From NCBI RefSeq assembly GCF_000211815.1, contig NZ_GL890923.1:1-44429 (forward strand): DNA of 44,429 nt, in the 5' to 3' direction. The notes beneath the pieces are model-generated. The model saw only the letters and a program-made list of their open reading frames with translations. It made no database searches and was not told the origin of the DNA. The position numbers and the translations under genes are program-made. This stretch comes from Moorena producens 3L (GTDB lineage: Bacteria; Cyanobacteriota; Cyanobacteriia; Cyanobacteriales; Coleofasciculaceae). Positions 35,500 through 44,214 of the stretch are shown piece by piece. The first letter of the stretch is position 1. Each line of letters begins with the position of its first letter.

Positions 35500-37140
35500 A
35501 TGGAATTTAACTACGCCTATAAAAATAGTACAGCAGTTAGCGATCGCGGCAGCAGCACCCAAATGTCCTTCTCCCCAGACACCAAGCGTCCTCCCACTTA
35601 CTTCATTGGTGAATTAGGGAAAAATGTAGCCTTTCGAGAAGCCATCAGCGCCCTACATGACGTAGTATTTTCCGATTTACGCTTCAAACCCAAAGACAGA
35701 ACCGAGTATAAACAATGGCGTGCCAACCAAGACCAACAAGACTGGCAACTCATAGCCGCACAACGCCAAGACATCGCCAATAAAATTAAACCCTTACAAG
35801 CAGAACTAACTCAATTAAATCAGAACCGATATCAACGATTATCCACCTTTTATAAAGCCAGACAACAGTACTACAATTACCTCTATCAGAAAGACCGTGA
35901 TGCCTGGTTTGTCCTCGATCCAGTAATTACCGTTCATCCCGATGAAGTCTTCTTTGAATGTTTCAGCCAAGATGAATCCAGTTATGGGCGACTAGGAGCC
36001 AGCTACGAAGTTTTTAAAACTATCAACGAATTCGCCTGCGGTACAACAAACATAGATTACTCCGCCGCCCTTTACAACGAATTTCAAAAAATCCGCAGTT
36101 ACAAGACAACCCAATTTGAAATTGACCCCTCCGGTTTTGAAGTAAAAACCACCCATGAAGCAGCATTTAAAGAAGTCAAAATTGACCTACCAGACAGTTG
36201 GGTAAGAGGATTTCTACAAGTCAGTTCCGCCATGGCCTTACCCGCCACCACCTTTGACTTGCAGCCCATGGATATTCACAATATCTGTTTTGTGTTGCGT
36301 CGCCACAAAGAAAAAACTGGCCCACGGGGAATGCGTTACCATCTCAAACCAGGAGAACCCGTGCGAATAGTATTTGAGCCTTGGAACATCGAAGTAGTCT
36401 GTTCGCGATCGCCCTATCAAGGTTCATCAGAACAGGTCATCCGAGTTTGGGGACGCCGCCGCCTCCACATCCTAGAACGTCTTATCCCCATTGCCAACAA
36501 ATTTACCATTCACCTACTCGGAACCGGTATGCCATCCTTTTATGTAGCTGACCTAGGGGATATGTCCTTTACCCTCGGCTTATCAGGATGGACAGCTAAC
36601 GATTGGGCACAAGCGGGTAACTTTGACTTAATGGCACCCCGTGCAGATGTAGACCAGTGGACTCAACAACTCATTTTTGACGCACTCAGAGAAAACTGGG
36701 TCGAAAGTCCCCACAGTCTCGCCCAGCGCTTAGACTTAAGCCCGACTGCTGTCCTAGGTGCCTTAGGAGCTTACACCCAAGCCGGACGAGCCATTTACGA
36801 CTTAAACAAGCAAGTATATCGAGTCCGGGAACTATCTCGAGAGCCCTTACCCATGGAACGGTTACGGTTTGCCAATCAGCGAGAAGAAACAGCAACCCGC
36901 TTCTTAAGTAACAATGCCGTACAAGTAACCTCAGTAAAAGACACTCAAGGTACACTCCAGCTACAGGGAAATGTCAGAGATAAAAGCAAAACCTATAATC
37001 CCGCTTTGACAATTGATCCCGATGAGCGTATAATAGCGGCAGAGTGTACCTGTAATTGGTATCAGCAAAATAAGCTGTACAAAGGTCCTTGTGAACACAT
37101 TCTGGCGTTGCGGATGCAGCACGCTCGTCAGTCTCAATAA
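35500..37140 (+). CDS. SWIM zinc-finger protein
   Basis: A 546-residue protein. The C-terminal SWIM motif CxCx(n)CxH is Cys516, Cys518, Cys531 and His533 (CTCNWYQQ, GPCEH), a zinc site proposed to bind DNA or protein. The preceding ~500 residues contain a coiled stretch (~75-115) and a large domain I cannot name, with a possible winged-helix-like segment near 395-430 (LAQRLDLSPTAVLGALGAYTQAGRA). Same strand as the WGR-HEAT gene and probably functionally paired with it, although the 292-base repeat-containing gap argues against tight coupling. Confidence 0.85.
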   Translation: MEFNYAYKNSTAVSDRGSSTQMSFSPDTKRPPTYFIGELGKNVAFREAISALHDVVFSDLRFKPKDRTEYKQWRANQDQQDWQLIAAQRQDIANKIKPLQAELTQLNQNRYQRLSTFYKARQQYYNYLYQKDRDAWFVLDPVITVHPDEVFFECFSQDESSYGRLGASYEVFKTINEFACGTTNIDYSAALYNEFQKIRSYKTTQFEIDPSGFEVKTTHEAAFKEVKIDLPDSWVRGFLQVSSAMALPATTFDLQPMDIHNICFVLRRHKEKTGPRGMRYHLKPGEPVRIVFEPWNIEVVCSRSPYQGSSEQVIRVWGRRRLHILERLIPIANKFTIHLLGTGMPSFYVADLGDMSFTLGLSGWTANDWAQAGNFDLMAPRADVDQWTQQLIFDALRENWVESPHSLAQRLDLSPTAVLGALGAYTQAGRAIYDLNKQVYRVRELSREPLPMERLRFANQREETATRFLSNNAVQVTSVKDTQGTLQLQGNVRDKSKTYNPALTIDPDERIIAAECTCNWYQQNKLYKGPCEHILALRMQHARQSQ

Positions 37141-37244
37141 ATCACGTCCATTCCAGCAGTTGGTAAACAGCCTTGCAATCTGGGCGGTGGATCGCCGTCC
37201 CTGCGATAAGTTCAACCACGCATCACTAGCCTGCTCGTGACTGT

Positions 37245-37317
37245 GCGGGCTATCGGGTGCTATCGCTATTACGGTTTCGTTTTCCTAAAACTAATTAGCG
37301 ATAGCACCCGAGCCCGC
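37245..37317. repeat. Large imperfect hairpin, ~21-bp stem
   Basis: GCGGGCT-AT-CGGGTGCTATCGCT (37245-37267) pairs with AGCGATAGCACCCGAGCCCGC (37297-37317), all 21 positions apart from a 2-base bulge, around a 29-base loop. It lies 105 bases after the SWIM stop; no T tract follows. Confidence 0.75.
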
Positions 37318-37546
37318 TTGAGTTGAGCAGTCTAGTCCGAGGGAGTTTACGAAGGGGTAACCAACGGATTGGGCGTGTTTTTTTGGTGTTGCTTAATCTG
37401 GGAATGGTTAACCAGAAAAGGTAATTTTTTGAGATTTGAAATATAGTCATTTCAAATAACAATGGAACACTTTTTCGTATGAAACCCAATTAGAGCAATA
37501 AATAGTTTTCTCAATATAAATTGAAATGACTCTAATAAATAAGAAG

Positions 37547-37570
37547 GGCATTGCTTGATTGAGCAATGCC
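37547..37570 (-). terminator. Intrinsic terminator of tldD
   Basis: GGCATTGCT (37547-37555) pairs perfectly with AGCAATGCC (37562-37570). On the minus strand the stem is followed by CTTCTTATTTATT. Correctly placed 126 bases past the tldD stop. Confidence 0.65.
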
Positions 37571-37695
37571 GATACTTTTGCTCCATCTTGGATAGTGAGT
37601 TGAAGAATTGATGGTAGAATTACATTCTCTTTTACCTAAAACTAATGAATCGAGTTGCCCAACTAACCATAAAAAAACCATTAACAATTAACGAT

Positions 37696-39192
37696 TTAGG
37701 CTCCGCCAATCTGAATATTGCGCACCCGCACCGGCACACAAGCATGGGTCATTTGAGCAATTTGTATCGGTTCGCCTTTACCACACATATGGGTACCAAA
37801 CTGCTCCTGTTCCGAAGCCACTCCAATAGCATCAACACTATTCCAGAAATCAGTACTCATAGAATGATAGGTAACATCCTTGAGCATTCCCACTACTTTA
37901 CCTTTCTCCACCTTCCAGAAAGCATCTCCACCAAACTGAAAATTACGTCGCTGCTGGTCAATGGAGAAACTACCTCTACCATCAATTAAAATCCCTTCCT
38001 CAGTCTCAGCAATCATTTCTGCGAGTGTGGCAGAGTGACTTCCTCCCTCTGCTCCCGGTTCCAACCCTAAATTAGGAATCCGCACCATCGGTACACTTGA
38101 CCAACTATCCGCGTAAGCGCAACCGTTACTACTGGCATTACCTAGTCGATAAGCGGTTTCCCGGTCAGTGAGGTAGTCTACTAAAATGCCATCCTTGACA
38201 ACATACCAATCTTGTGCAGGTACCCCCTCATCATCATAGCCTAAAGTACTACGTCCCCCCGATTGAGTGCGATCGCATTTAAAATTCACCCAAGGAGCAG
38301 CATATTGCAGCTTGCCCAATTTATCAGTAGTGGCAAAGCTAGTACCAGCAAAATTCGACTCATAGCCATACACCCGATCTAGTTCCGTAGGGTGTCCCAC
38401 CGATTCATGAATCGTTAGGTGGAGATGACTAGGCTTCAGAATCAGAGTGCTGCGAATACCAGAAGGTCCTTTAGGAGCATGAACCTTCTCTATTGCTTCT
38501 TCTGCTACCCGTTCTACCTGATTCAAAAGGTCTGGGGGTTGAATATGCTCGTAACCGATATTTAAAGGTGGACGCTCATAGCTACGGCTTTGAGCATCCC
38601 CATTAGCAACTGCTGTACAACCCATACCTGGATAGCTGCGGTAGATAGTCTGTTCAATTAGGGAATCAACAGTAGACGCAAAAATCTTGTCTTCACGAGT
38701 AAAACGCAGGAAAGAGTAAGCCTTTTTAATTCCGCGATCGCTATAGCTAAGCAATTGATTATTGATACGCAATAGTAAATCTGCTTTCTCAGTAATTGGT
38801 ATAGTAAACGGGTCAATTTCGATCGGAGTAATATAGGTATCGCGATAGGCTTCTACTGGGGCTAATCTTACCTGTGTTTGCTGAGACAGGCGGCTACCTT
38901 TAGCAATCTCCACAGCTAAAGCCACCATTCGTTCCACTTCCTCTGGAGTTTTATAGGGACTAGCCGCAAAGCCCCAAGCGCCCTTTAGTAACACTCTTAC
39001 TCCAAAACCAGAACTAACATTATCACAGAGTTGGCTAAGGGAGCGATCGCGTGCAGTTAAGTTCTGATTACGGTAAGTACAAATACGGATATCTCCATAC
39101 TCACAACCAGCTTTACGAATTAAATCAATCCCTAGTGTCGCCAAGTCTCTCGCCAAGTCAGTAGTCGTAATTGGTGCTAAGGCTTTTATCAT
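37696..39192 (-). CDS. tldD: TldD/PmbA-family metalloprotease, TldD type
   Basis: A 498-residue protein. The metal site HESVGH (His262, Glu263, His267) is the HExxxH of TldD, absent from its partner TldE/PmbA. The C-terminal beta-rich region (GSHSATLAEMIAETEEGILIDGRGSF and the following FGGDAFWKVEKGKVVGMLKD) is typical. TldD with TldE unfolds and cleaves peptides such as modified RiPP precursors and CcdA. No TldE gene is in the window, and cyanobacteria usually encode it elsewhere or adjacent. Its own promoter lies in the gap above 39192. Confidence 0.9.
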   Translation of the reverse strand: MIKALAPITTTDLARDLATLGIDLIRKAGCEYGDIRICTYRNQNLTARDRSLSQLCDNVSSGFGVRVLLKGAWGFAASPYKTPEEVERMVALAVEIAKGSRLSQQTQVRLAPVEAYRDTYITPIEIDPFTIPITEKADLLLRINNQLLSYSDRGIKKAYSFLRFTREDKIFASTVDSLIEQTIYRSYPGMGCTAVANGDAQSRSYERPPLNIGYEHIQPPDLLNQVERVAEEAIEKVHAPKGPSGIRSTLILKPSHLHLTIHESVGHPTELDRVYGYESNFAGTSFATTDKLGKLQYAAPWVNFKCDRTQSGGRSTLGYDDEGVPAQDWYVVKDGILVDYLTDRETAYRLGNASSNGCAYADSWSSVPMVRIPNLGLEPGAEGGSHSATLAEMIAETEEGILIDGRGSFSIDQQRRNFQFGGDAFWKVEKGKVVGMLKDVTYHSMSTDFWNSVDAIGVASEQEQFGTHMCGKGEPIQIAQMTHACVPVRVRNIQIGGA

Positions 39193-39699
39193 TGTATGTA
39201 AAGTATGTAAATAATGTTTAAGAACAATGCCTAATATGGATTAAAGTTGCTATAATCGCACTGGCTAGATTATGATTAACCTAGCCCTCTCCTCATTTTA
39301 ATAAACGTCAGTAAAATCAAGGTCGCTGGTTGTAAGCATTCAGCCTAATCCTAAAAGCAATAAGAACCAATAATAAATCAGCGTCTTTCTGGTTGTCCAC
39401 AATCAATCATGTACTCCCACCCCTGGGTCAAATGCCTGAGTTTTCCTTGATTATTGATATCAAAACTATCGGCTAATCTCAAATAGCTTCAGGAATTATA
39501 CATCTAGTTAGCTGGTAATAGTTAATTGGCTCCCGATTATCCATTACCCATTAGCGTTGACCACAAGGTATTCGTATTTAACTTGTTACCAATGGCGACC
39601 TGTCATCCCAGCAGGCGGAACCAGTTACCCTCTATTATCTTCCTAAAAAAAATTATATAAATTAGAATTTATACAGATTACAATTACTTAAAAAAAACT
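39193..39699. other. Intergenic region upstream of tldD and the epimerase/lactonase fusion
   Basis: A 507-bp divergent region. A solo GTAAGCATTCAGCC end of the dispersed repeat is at ~39330-39345. The rest is AT-rich unique DNA with the two promoters expected near its ends. No gene was seen. Confidence 0.5.
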
Positions 39700-41760
39700 A
39701 TGCTTACTGGTTCAATGTTAACAAAAATAATCACAATTTTTACCGCAATGGGAATGAGTGTACTTTTAGTAAAATCAGATTTATACAAGAGATTTAACCC
39801 TGAGCAATCTTACGCCACAGCAAATAACTACCATACCCAAGAAAACAAAACTGTAACCAAGATGGAATTTGGCCAGACTAAAGATGATCAGAAAGTTTAT
39901 CTCTATACTTTAACCAATACCAATGGTTTAGTAGCTAAGATAACCAACTATGGTGCGACTCTTACTGAATTACACTTGCCTGATAACAGCGGTCAGCTAG
40001 ACGATGTAGTGCTGGGATTTGATAGTCTAGAAGATTATTTTACGGCTAAGCGCTACCTATATTATGGTGCAATTGTTGGTCGCGTCGCTAATAGGATTAA
40101 AGATGCTCAGTTTACTCTCAATGGTGAAAAGTATGAGCTAGCTGCTAATGCCGGTTCCCATCACATACATGGTGGTAAAAAGGGTTTTGACAAAGTGGTT
40201 TGGAAAGCTGAACCGATTAACAGTAGCCAAGGACAGGCACTAAAACTAACTTATCTGAGTCCTGATGGAGAAGAAGGATATCCAGGTGATTTGACAGTTA
40301 CAGCCATTTACACTCTGACTAACGATAATCAGTTAAAGCTGGAAATGACTGCTACCACTAACAAACCTACTCCTGTCAACTTGGTGAATCATTCCTATTG
40401 GAACTTGGCTGGTCATGGTTCTGGGAATATTCTAGGACAATATTTAACGATCAATGCCGATAGATATACGCCTACCAACGAACAGCGAATCCCTACAGGA
40501 GAGATTAAATCAGTTAAAGATACACCTTACGACTTTACTCAGCCTCAGTTGATTGGAGATGGAATTAATCAGCTTAGAAATACCCTAAAGCAAAACTATC
40601 CAGGAGGCTACGACCTCAATTATGTCTTGAATGGAGAATCAGAAAAAATCAAACTCGCAGCTACTGTATATGAACCAAAATCTGGTCGGGTGATGGAGCT
40701 TCACAGTAATCAGCCAGGAATACAGTTTTTTTCGGGAAATCTTCCTAAGCTTAGAACTGTGGGTAAAGGAGATGTTGTTTATACAAATCATCAAGGTTTG
40801 TGCCTAGAGACACAACATTTTCCTGACTCAGTCAATCAGCCTAACTTTCCTTCGGTTATCTTGCATCCAGGTGAAACTTACCGACACCTAATGGTTTATA
40901 AATTTTACACCAAACAAAATAATCTAGGAGAAATTATTGCTCCCAATACTCAAGTTGAAAAAGTAGCAGGAGGTTTTAAGTTTACTGAAGGACCTGTTTG
41001 GCATCCCGACGGCTTTCTGCTATTTAGTGACATCCCAGCTAATACCATTTATAAATGGCAACCAGATCAAAAAACCGAGATTTTTCGTCAACCTTCTGGC
41101 AATGCTAATGGTAATACGTTAGACCGCTCAGGGCGTTTAGTTACTGCCGAACATAGTAATCGTCGTCTATCCCTAACACAGAAAGATGGAAAAATCATAA
41201 CTCTAGCTAGTCACTACCAAGGGAAGCGGCTGAATAGTCCCAACGATCTAGCAGTCAAATCAGATGGTAGCATCTATTTTACTGATCCTCCCTATGGCAT
41301 CAAATCCGAACAAGAAGAATTAGGGTTTTATGGTGTTTATCGTCTAGCACCAGATGGCACACTAACCCTGCTAGTTGATGACTTTGTTCGCCCTAATGGT
41401 ATTGTCTTTTCCCCAGATGAAACTAAATTATATGTGAATGATTCAGAAAGAGGTCATATTCGGGTTTTTGATGTCAAGCCAGACGGGATGTTAGAGAATG
41501 GAAAACTTTTTGCCGAACTGAAACCTCCTAGTAAAGAGGGGGCAGCAGATGGTATGAAGGTAGACATCCAAGGAAATGTTTACAGCACTGGACCTGGGGG
41601 AGTTTGGATTTTTGATCCCAGTGGCAACCTACTGGGCATTATTGAAGTGCCAGAAGCTCCCGCTAATTTAGCCTGGGGTGACAGTGACTACCAAACCCTT
41701 TACATTACAGCAAGAAACAGTCTTTACCGTATTCGTCTTAAAATTAAAGGGATGCCCTAG
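39700..41760 (+). CDS. Aldose 1-epimerase / SMP-30 gluconolactonase fusion, exported
   Basis: A 686-residue two-enzyme protein. Residues ~6-25 are a hydrophobic signal or anchor. Residues ~53-405 form a complete galactose-mutarotase-like domain: HHIHGG (154-159), His231 in NHSYWNLAG, catalytic Glu370 in CLETQHFPD. Residues ~410-680 form an SMP-30/gluconolactonase beta-propeller with metal-binding Glu430 (TEGPVWHPDG), Asn515 (SPNDLAV), Asn566 (RPNGI) and Asp617 (ADGMKVD). Mutarotase interconverts sugar anomers and SMP-30 enzymes hydrolyse aldonolactones, so the fusion brackets the step of an aldose dehydrogenase, which is not encoded here. A periplasmic location is inferred from the signal. 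Two ATGs lie at the start (39700, 39715). Confidence 0.9.
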   Translation: MLTGSMLTKIITIFTAMGMSVLLVKSDLYKRFNPEQSYATANNYHTQENKTVTKMEFGQTKDDQKVYLYTLTNTNGLVAKITNYGATLTELHLPDNSGQLDDVVLGFDSLEDYFTAKRYLYYGAIVGRVANRIKDAQFTLNGEKYELAANAGSHHIHGGKKGFDKVVWKAEPINSSQGQALKLTYLSPDGEEGYPGDLTVTAIYTLTNDNQLKLEMTATTNKPTPVNLVNHSYWNLAGHGSGNILGQYLTINADRYTPTNEQRIPTGEIKSVKDTPYDFTQPQLIGDGINQLRNTLKQNYPGGYDLNYVLNGESEKIKLAATVYEPKSGRVMELHSNQPGIQFFSGNLPKLRTVGKGDVVYTNHQGLCLETQHFPDSVNQPNFPSVILHPGETYRHLMVYKFYTKQNNLGEIIAPNTQVEKVAGGFKFTEGPVWHPDGFLLFSDIPANTIYKWQPDQKTEIFRQPSGNANGNTLDRSGRLVTAEHSNRRLSLTQKDGKIITLASHYQGKRLNSPNDLAVKSDGSIYFTDPPYGIKSEQEELGFYGVYRLAPDGTLTLLVDDFVRPNGIVFSPDETKLYVNDSERGHIRVFDVKPDGMLENGKLFAELKPPSKEGAADGMKVDIQGNVYSTGPGGVWIFDPSGNLLGIIEVPEAPANLAWGDSDYQTLYITARNSLYRIRLKIKGMP

Positions 41761-41847
41761 AAAGTTATAGCAATTCTCCTGGATTAATCAGATACTTAGT
41801 AGGAGTATAGAATTCATAATTCAGATTAATAATACTGAATTTGTAGG

Positions 41848-42375
41848 ATGGGTAGAGCGATCGCAAAACTGATTCCAGCCTTACTACACGTTACTAAATG
41901 GAGTCTCAAGGCGACGTTACAAAGCCGTGACCCTTACAGCGGTACGATCAAGACGGGGCATTTTAGCCTTAATGACCGCTGTGGCTTGGTGACTCACTAT
42001 CCCCCTGGTAAACCCTACGACAGTATGTTAGAGGCTTCCTTTGCTAAGCGTTGGGAATCTCAGAAAACTGAGTGGGTCTTAGAGCGAGAAGTGGATTTAA
42101 TTCCGATTCCTGGTAGTGTGATGGTGCCCGACTTTCGGATTGTTCATCCTGATGGGCGAAATTTCCTATTAGAAATTATTGGTTACTGGCGTCCAGAATA
42201 TTTAAAGAAGAAATTCGCTCAGGTGCGCAAGGCCGAATGTGACAATTTGATTCTGGCGATTTCGGAACGGTTAAATTTGGAGAAAGCTGGGGTGACGGTG
42301 AAGAATTTGCCAGCTCAAGTTGTTTGGTTTAAGGATAAACTTTCACCGAAAGCTGTGTTGGAGCTTTTGGAATAG
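41848..42375 (+). pseudogene. 5'-truncated DUF790 (Bax1-like) nuclease gene
   Basis: 175 residues matching only the C-terminal part of the DUF790 family: YDSMLEASFAKRWES, VMVPDFRIVHPDGRNFLLEIIGYWRPEYLKKK, with the PD-(D/E)xK-like core Asp (PDF) and Glu (LEIIG). Full-length members are ~400 or more residues and begin with a domain missing here; AKLIPALLHVTKWSLKATL appears to be interior sequence. No good ribosome site precedes the ATG at 41848. DUF790/Bax1 proteins are XPB-associated nucleases in archaea, and no XPB gene is seen here. The fragment keeps the nuclease core, so a residual function cannot be excluded. Confidence 0.7.
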
Positions 42376-42430
42376 TTTGGGAAAAGGCAAAGTTGTTGAG
42401 GGTGATAGCAGGGAGTCGGGAGTCGGGAGC

Positions 42431-42471
42431 GGTGCGACCCCTGGCGAATTTAATTACGGGTCAAGCGCACC
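42431..42471 (+). repeat. Palindromic dispersed repeat, copy 4 (41-bp form)
   Basis: GGTGCGACCC ... GGGTCAAGCGCACC around GGCGAATTTAATTAC. It lacks the CTTAAT of the 47-bp form, so the core is shorter. Confidence 0.85.
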
Positions 42472-42486
42472 GAGGGAGTCGGGAGC

Positions 42487-42527
42487 GGTGCGACCCGTGG
42501 CAAATTTAATTACGGGTCAAGCGCACC
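42487..42527 (+). repeat. Palindromic dispersed repeat, copy 5 (41-bp form)
   Basis: Same as copy 4 with two substitutions (GTGGCAAATTTAATTAC core). 15 bases downstream of copy 4 in the same orientation, so the pair looks like a local tandem duplication including the GAGGGAGTCGGGAGC spacer. Confidence 0.85.
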
Positions 42528-42645
42528 GAGGGAGCAGGGACTTCGGAGCAGGGAGTAGGGAGTAGGGAGTAGGGAGCATAAACCAGGAAACAGCAATGCA
42601 GCGTGAGACCGCGCTGCATCAAGACAGGGGTAATAAAATTGGATT

Positions 42646-42708
42646 TATAGCAATCGCCAGGGCAGTTAGGACTTTTGTCATGTCCTAACTGCCTTGGCGA
42701 CTGCTATA
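42646..42708. repeat. 27-bp-arm palindromic element interrupting the HNH gene
   Basis: Left arm 42646-42672 (TATAGCAATCGCCAGG...) and right arm 42682-42708 match at 25 of 27 positions in inverted orientation around a 9-base loop. The right arm overlaps the last codons of the HNH fragment. The outer TATAGCAAT recalls the MITE ends at 803. Confidence 0.8.
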
Positions 42709-42887
42709 TGATCAGCTTTAAGCTCTCTAAATCCTTTTGTCCCTCGAAATAACCTGTTACACAGAGGACAGACATACCCATTTAACTGGCTATTAAAATT
42801 CTGCCTAAAGTAAGCTTCTTGCCAAGTTAAGGGAAAAGTTCTTCGCCGAGGATTACAGGGAGATAGTCCTTCAGGTAAATCAACCAA
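42678..42887 (-). pseudogene. Truncated HNH endonuclease, partner of DUF262
   Basis: 69 residues from a TTG at 42887: VDLPEGLSPCNPRRRTFPLT, then YVCPLCNRLF and KADHI. The CPxC and DH elements begin an HNH/zinc nuclease fold, but the frame then runs into the palindromic element at 42646-42708 and stops, so the catalytic H...N...H half is lost. The preceding codons read ATA-AAA-TTG, and homologues as I recall them start MKL, so the original ATG may have mutated to ATA. It lies just below the DUF262 stop on the same strand, as DUF262-HNH pairs usually do. Confidence 0.6.
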
Positions 42888-42895
42888 TTTTATGT

Positions 42896-44170
42896 TTATT
42901 TCTTCAAAATAATTCTAACAATTTCAACAGCTTTATCGCACTGTTGCTTTTGTCCTTTTTGTTGACTCCATCGACCTTTTGGTTCTGGGTATCCATTGTT
43001 TTCATCAAGTAGCTCTCTGGCTTTATTTCGAGGGCTACGAATGAATTCACCCGCATGATTCCATTGTGTGTCTGATACCTGTTCGGGAGATATTTTTAGC
43101 TCAGCAGCTCCGGCTATAAACAAAGCAAGCTGCTTGTACTTATCGACACTAACTCCAATAAGTTTTTTTGATAAAATAGATTTCATCCAATCAACAAATA
43201 TGGTAAAGTATTCTTCCGAAATAACTTCAAAATTTGAAAGTATTTGTTTACTTCTTTCTTCTTTTGGATCTTCTTGATACTGGAGTTGACTACAGTAAAT
43301 ATCTAAAGCGTTATCAGTTGAGCCGTTAAAAGACATTTTGAGATGAATCGGTCTTTTCAATAAATCATCAAGTTTTTTACGTTCAAGACAGATTAAGTAC
43401 CACAAGAACATCAATGATGGTGTTTGACCTTTTGCTTTTTCTTTACCCTCCCACCATTGGTACCAAAGCTTTCTAGCGTCAGGAAATTTATCCCAAGGAT
43501 TAGAAAGTCCTTGTCTTTGCGCTAACTCAAGCATTCGTTGAGAAGGCTTTATAGTAGAGTTAGAATCGTTGGAATCCTCATCTTCACTAACCTCTTCATT
43601 AGTTTGCTCAGGATTATCATGAATTCCAACTAAACGAATAAAGGTTACACTTTTAGATTGACTGTAATAAGCTAAACGAATATCTTGACCAGAAAGAGGA
43701 GTTCCTCCTTCGTTGATTCGTCTAAATATTTCTAGCTTAGTTTGTAACTCTATATTTTTAGGAAGATAAATTATAGTCAGCGGATAATCTTTAAATATAT
43801 ATTTAAGGTCTTCCTCCAATTCGCTGTATTTTTTGCCGGTATATAGATGAGAGTCTGGTAGTATATAGTCAATAGTTTTATCATTACTTATCGAAAATTC
43901 ATTATTACAAAAACTTCTGATAGTGTTGAGTCGCTGTTGCCCATCAACAACTTCGCATTTTCGGTTATCATCTTCACAAAAGAAGAAAGCTGGAATAGTA
44001 AGATTGTTAAGAATAGACTCAATAAAAAGTGATTTTTTTCTAAGGTTCCATTGATTAGCATCTCTCTGGTAATCAGGAACATAGACACGCCCATTTTCTA
44101 ACCTTGCCAAGATGGTTTCTATGCTTTCGCTTTGAGATTTTGTGGTGTCTTGTACTAAAGGTTTAAACAT
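42896..44170 (-). CDS. DUF262-domain protein (GmrSD/ParB-like superfamily)
   Basis: A 424-residue protein. The N-terminal DUF262 domain shows PDYQR (32-36), the LTIPAFFFCED strand and VVDGQQRLNTI with the DGQQR motif at 76-80, a ParB/sulfiredoxin-like nucleotide-binding signature. The C-terminal part is helical and charged, with an acidic run (EEVSEDEDSNDSN) in the middle. GmrSD-type members are type IV modification-dependent restriction enzymes in which DUF262 couples NTP hydrolysis to an HNH (DUF1524) nuclease. Here the downstream HNH is broken, so restriction by this pair is doubtful. The start is well supported by AAGGAG six bases upstream of the ATG. Confidence 0.85.
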   Translation of the reverse strand: MFKPLVQDTTKSQSESIETILARLENGRVYVPDYQRDANQWNLRKKSLFIESILNNLTIPAFFFCEDDNRKCEVVDGQQRLNTIRSFCNNEFSISNDKTIDYILPDSHLYTGKKYSELEEDLKYIFKDYPLTIIYLPKNIELQTKLEIFRRINEGGTPLSGQDIRLAYYSQSKSVTFIRLVGIHDNPEQTNEEVSEDEDSNDSNSTIKPSQRMLELAQRQGLSNPWDKFPDARKLWYQWWEGKEKAKGQTPSLMFLWYLICLERKKLDDLLKRPIHLKMSFNGSTDNALDIYCSQLQYQEDPKEERSKQILSNFEVISEEYFTIFVDWMKSILSKKLIGVSVDKYKQLALFIAGAAELKISPEQVSDTQWNHAGEFIRSPRNKARELLDENNGYPEPKGRWSQQKGQKQQCDKAVEIVRIILKK

Positions 44171-44214
44171 ACAATCTCCTTCTGATCTTTACTATCATGG
44201 ATTCTAGATCATCG

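Larger units (their letters stand above)
37141..37695. other. 555-bp gene-free region between SWIM gene and tldD
   Basis: Contains a large hairpin (37245-37317), an inverted pair AGTCATTTCAA (~37447) / TTGAAATGACT (~37521), and the tldD terminator hairpin (37547-37570). No coding signal was recognised. Confidence 0.5.
42400..42577. repeat. Short GGGAGTCGGGAGC / GTAGGGA repeat tract surrounding two palindromic repeat copies
   Basis: GGGAGTCGGGAG units (42410-42430, 42475-42486) and a run of AGTAGGGAGTAGGGAG (42545-42577) flank the two 41-bp palindromes. There is no coding content. Confidence 0.7.

Noticed and set aside
37150..37225. Possible tRNA-like segment after the SWIM gene
   Set aside because: A few tRNA-like words occur but no acceptor or anticodon stem pairs could be drawn.
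41848..44170. DUF790 fragment and DUF262 gene as one defence operon
   Set aside because: They are convergent, separated by repeats, and each shows its own truncation history.
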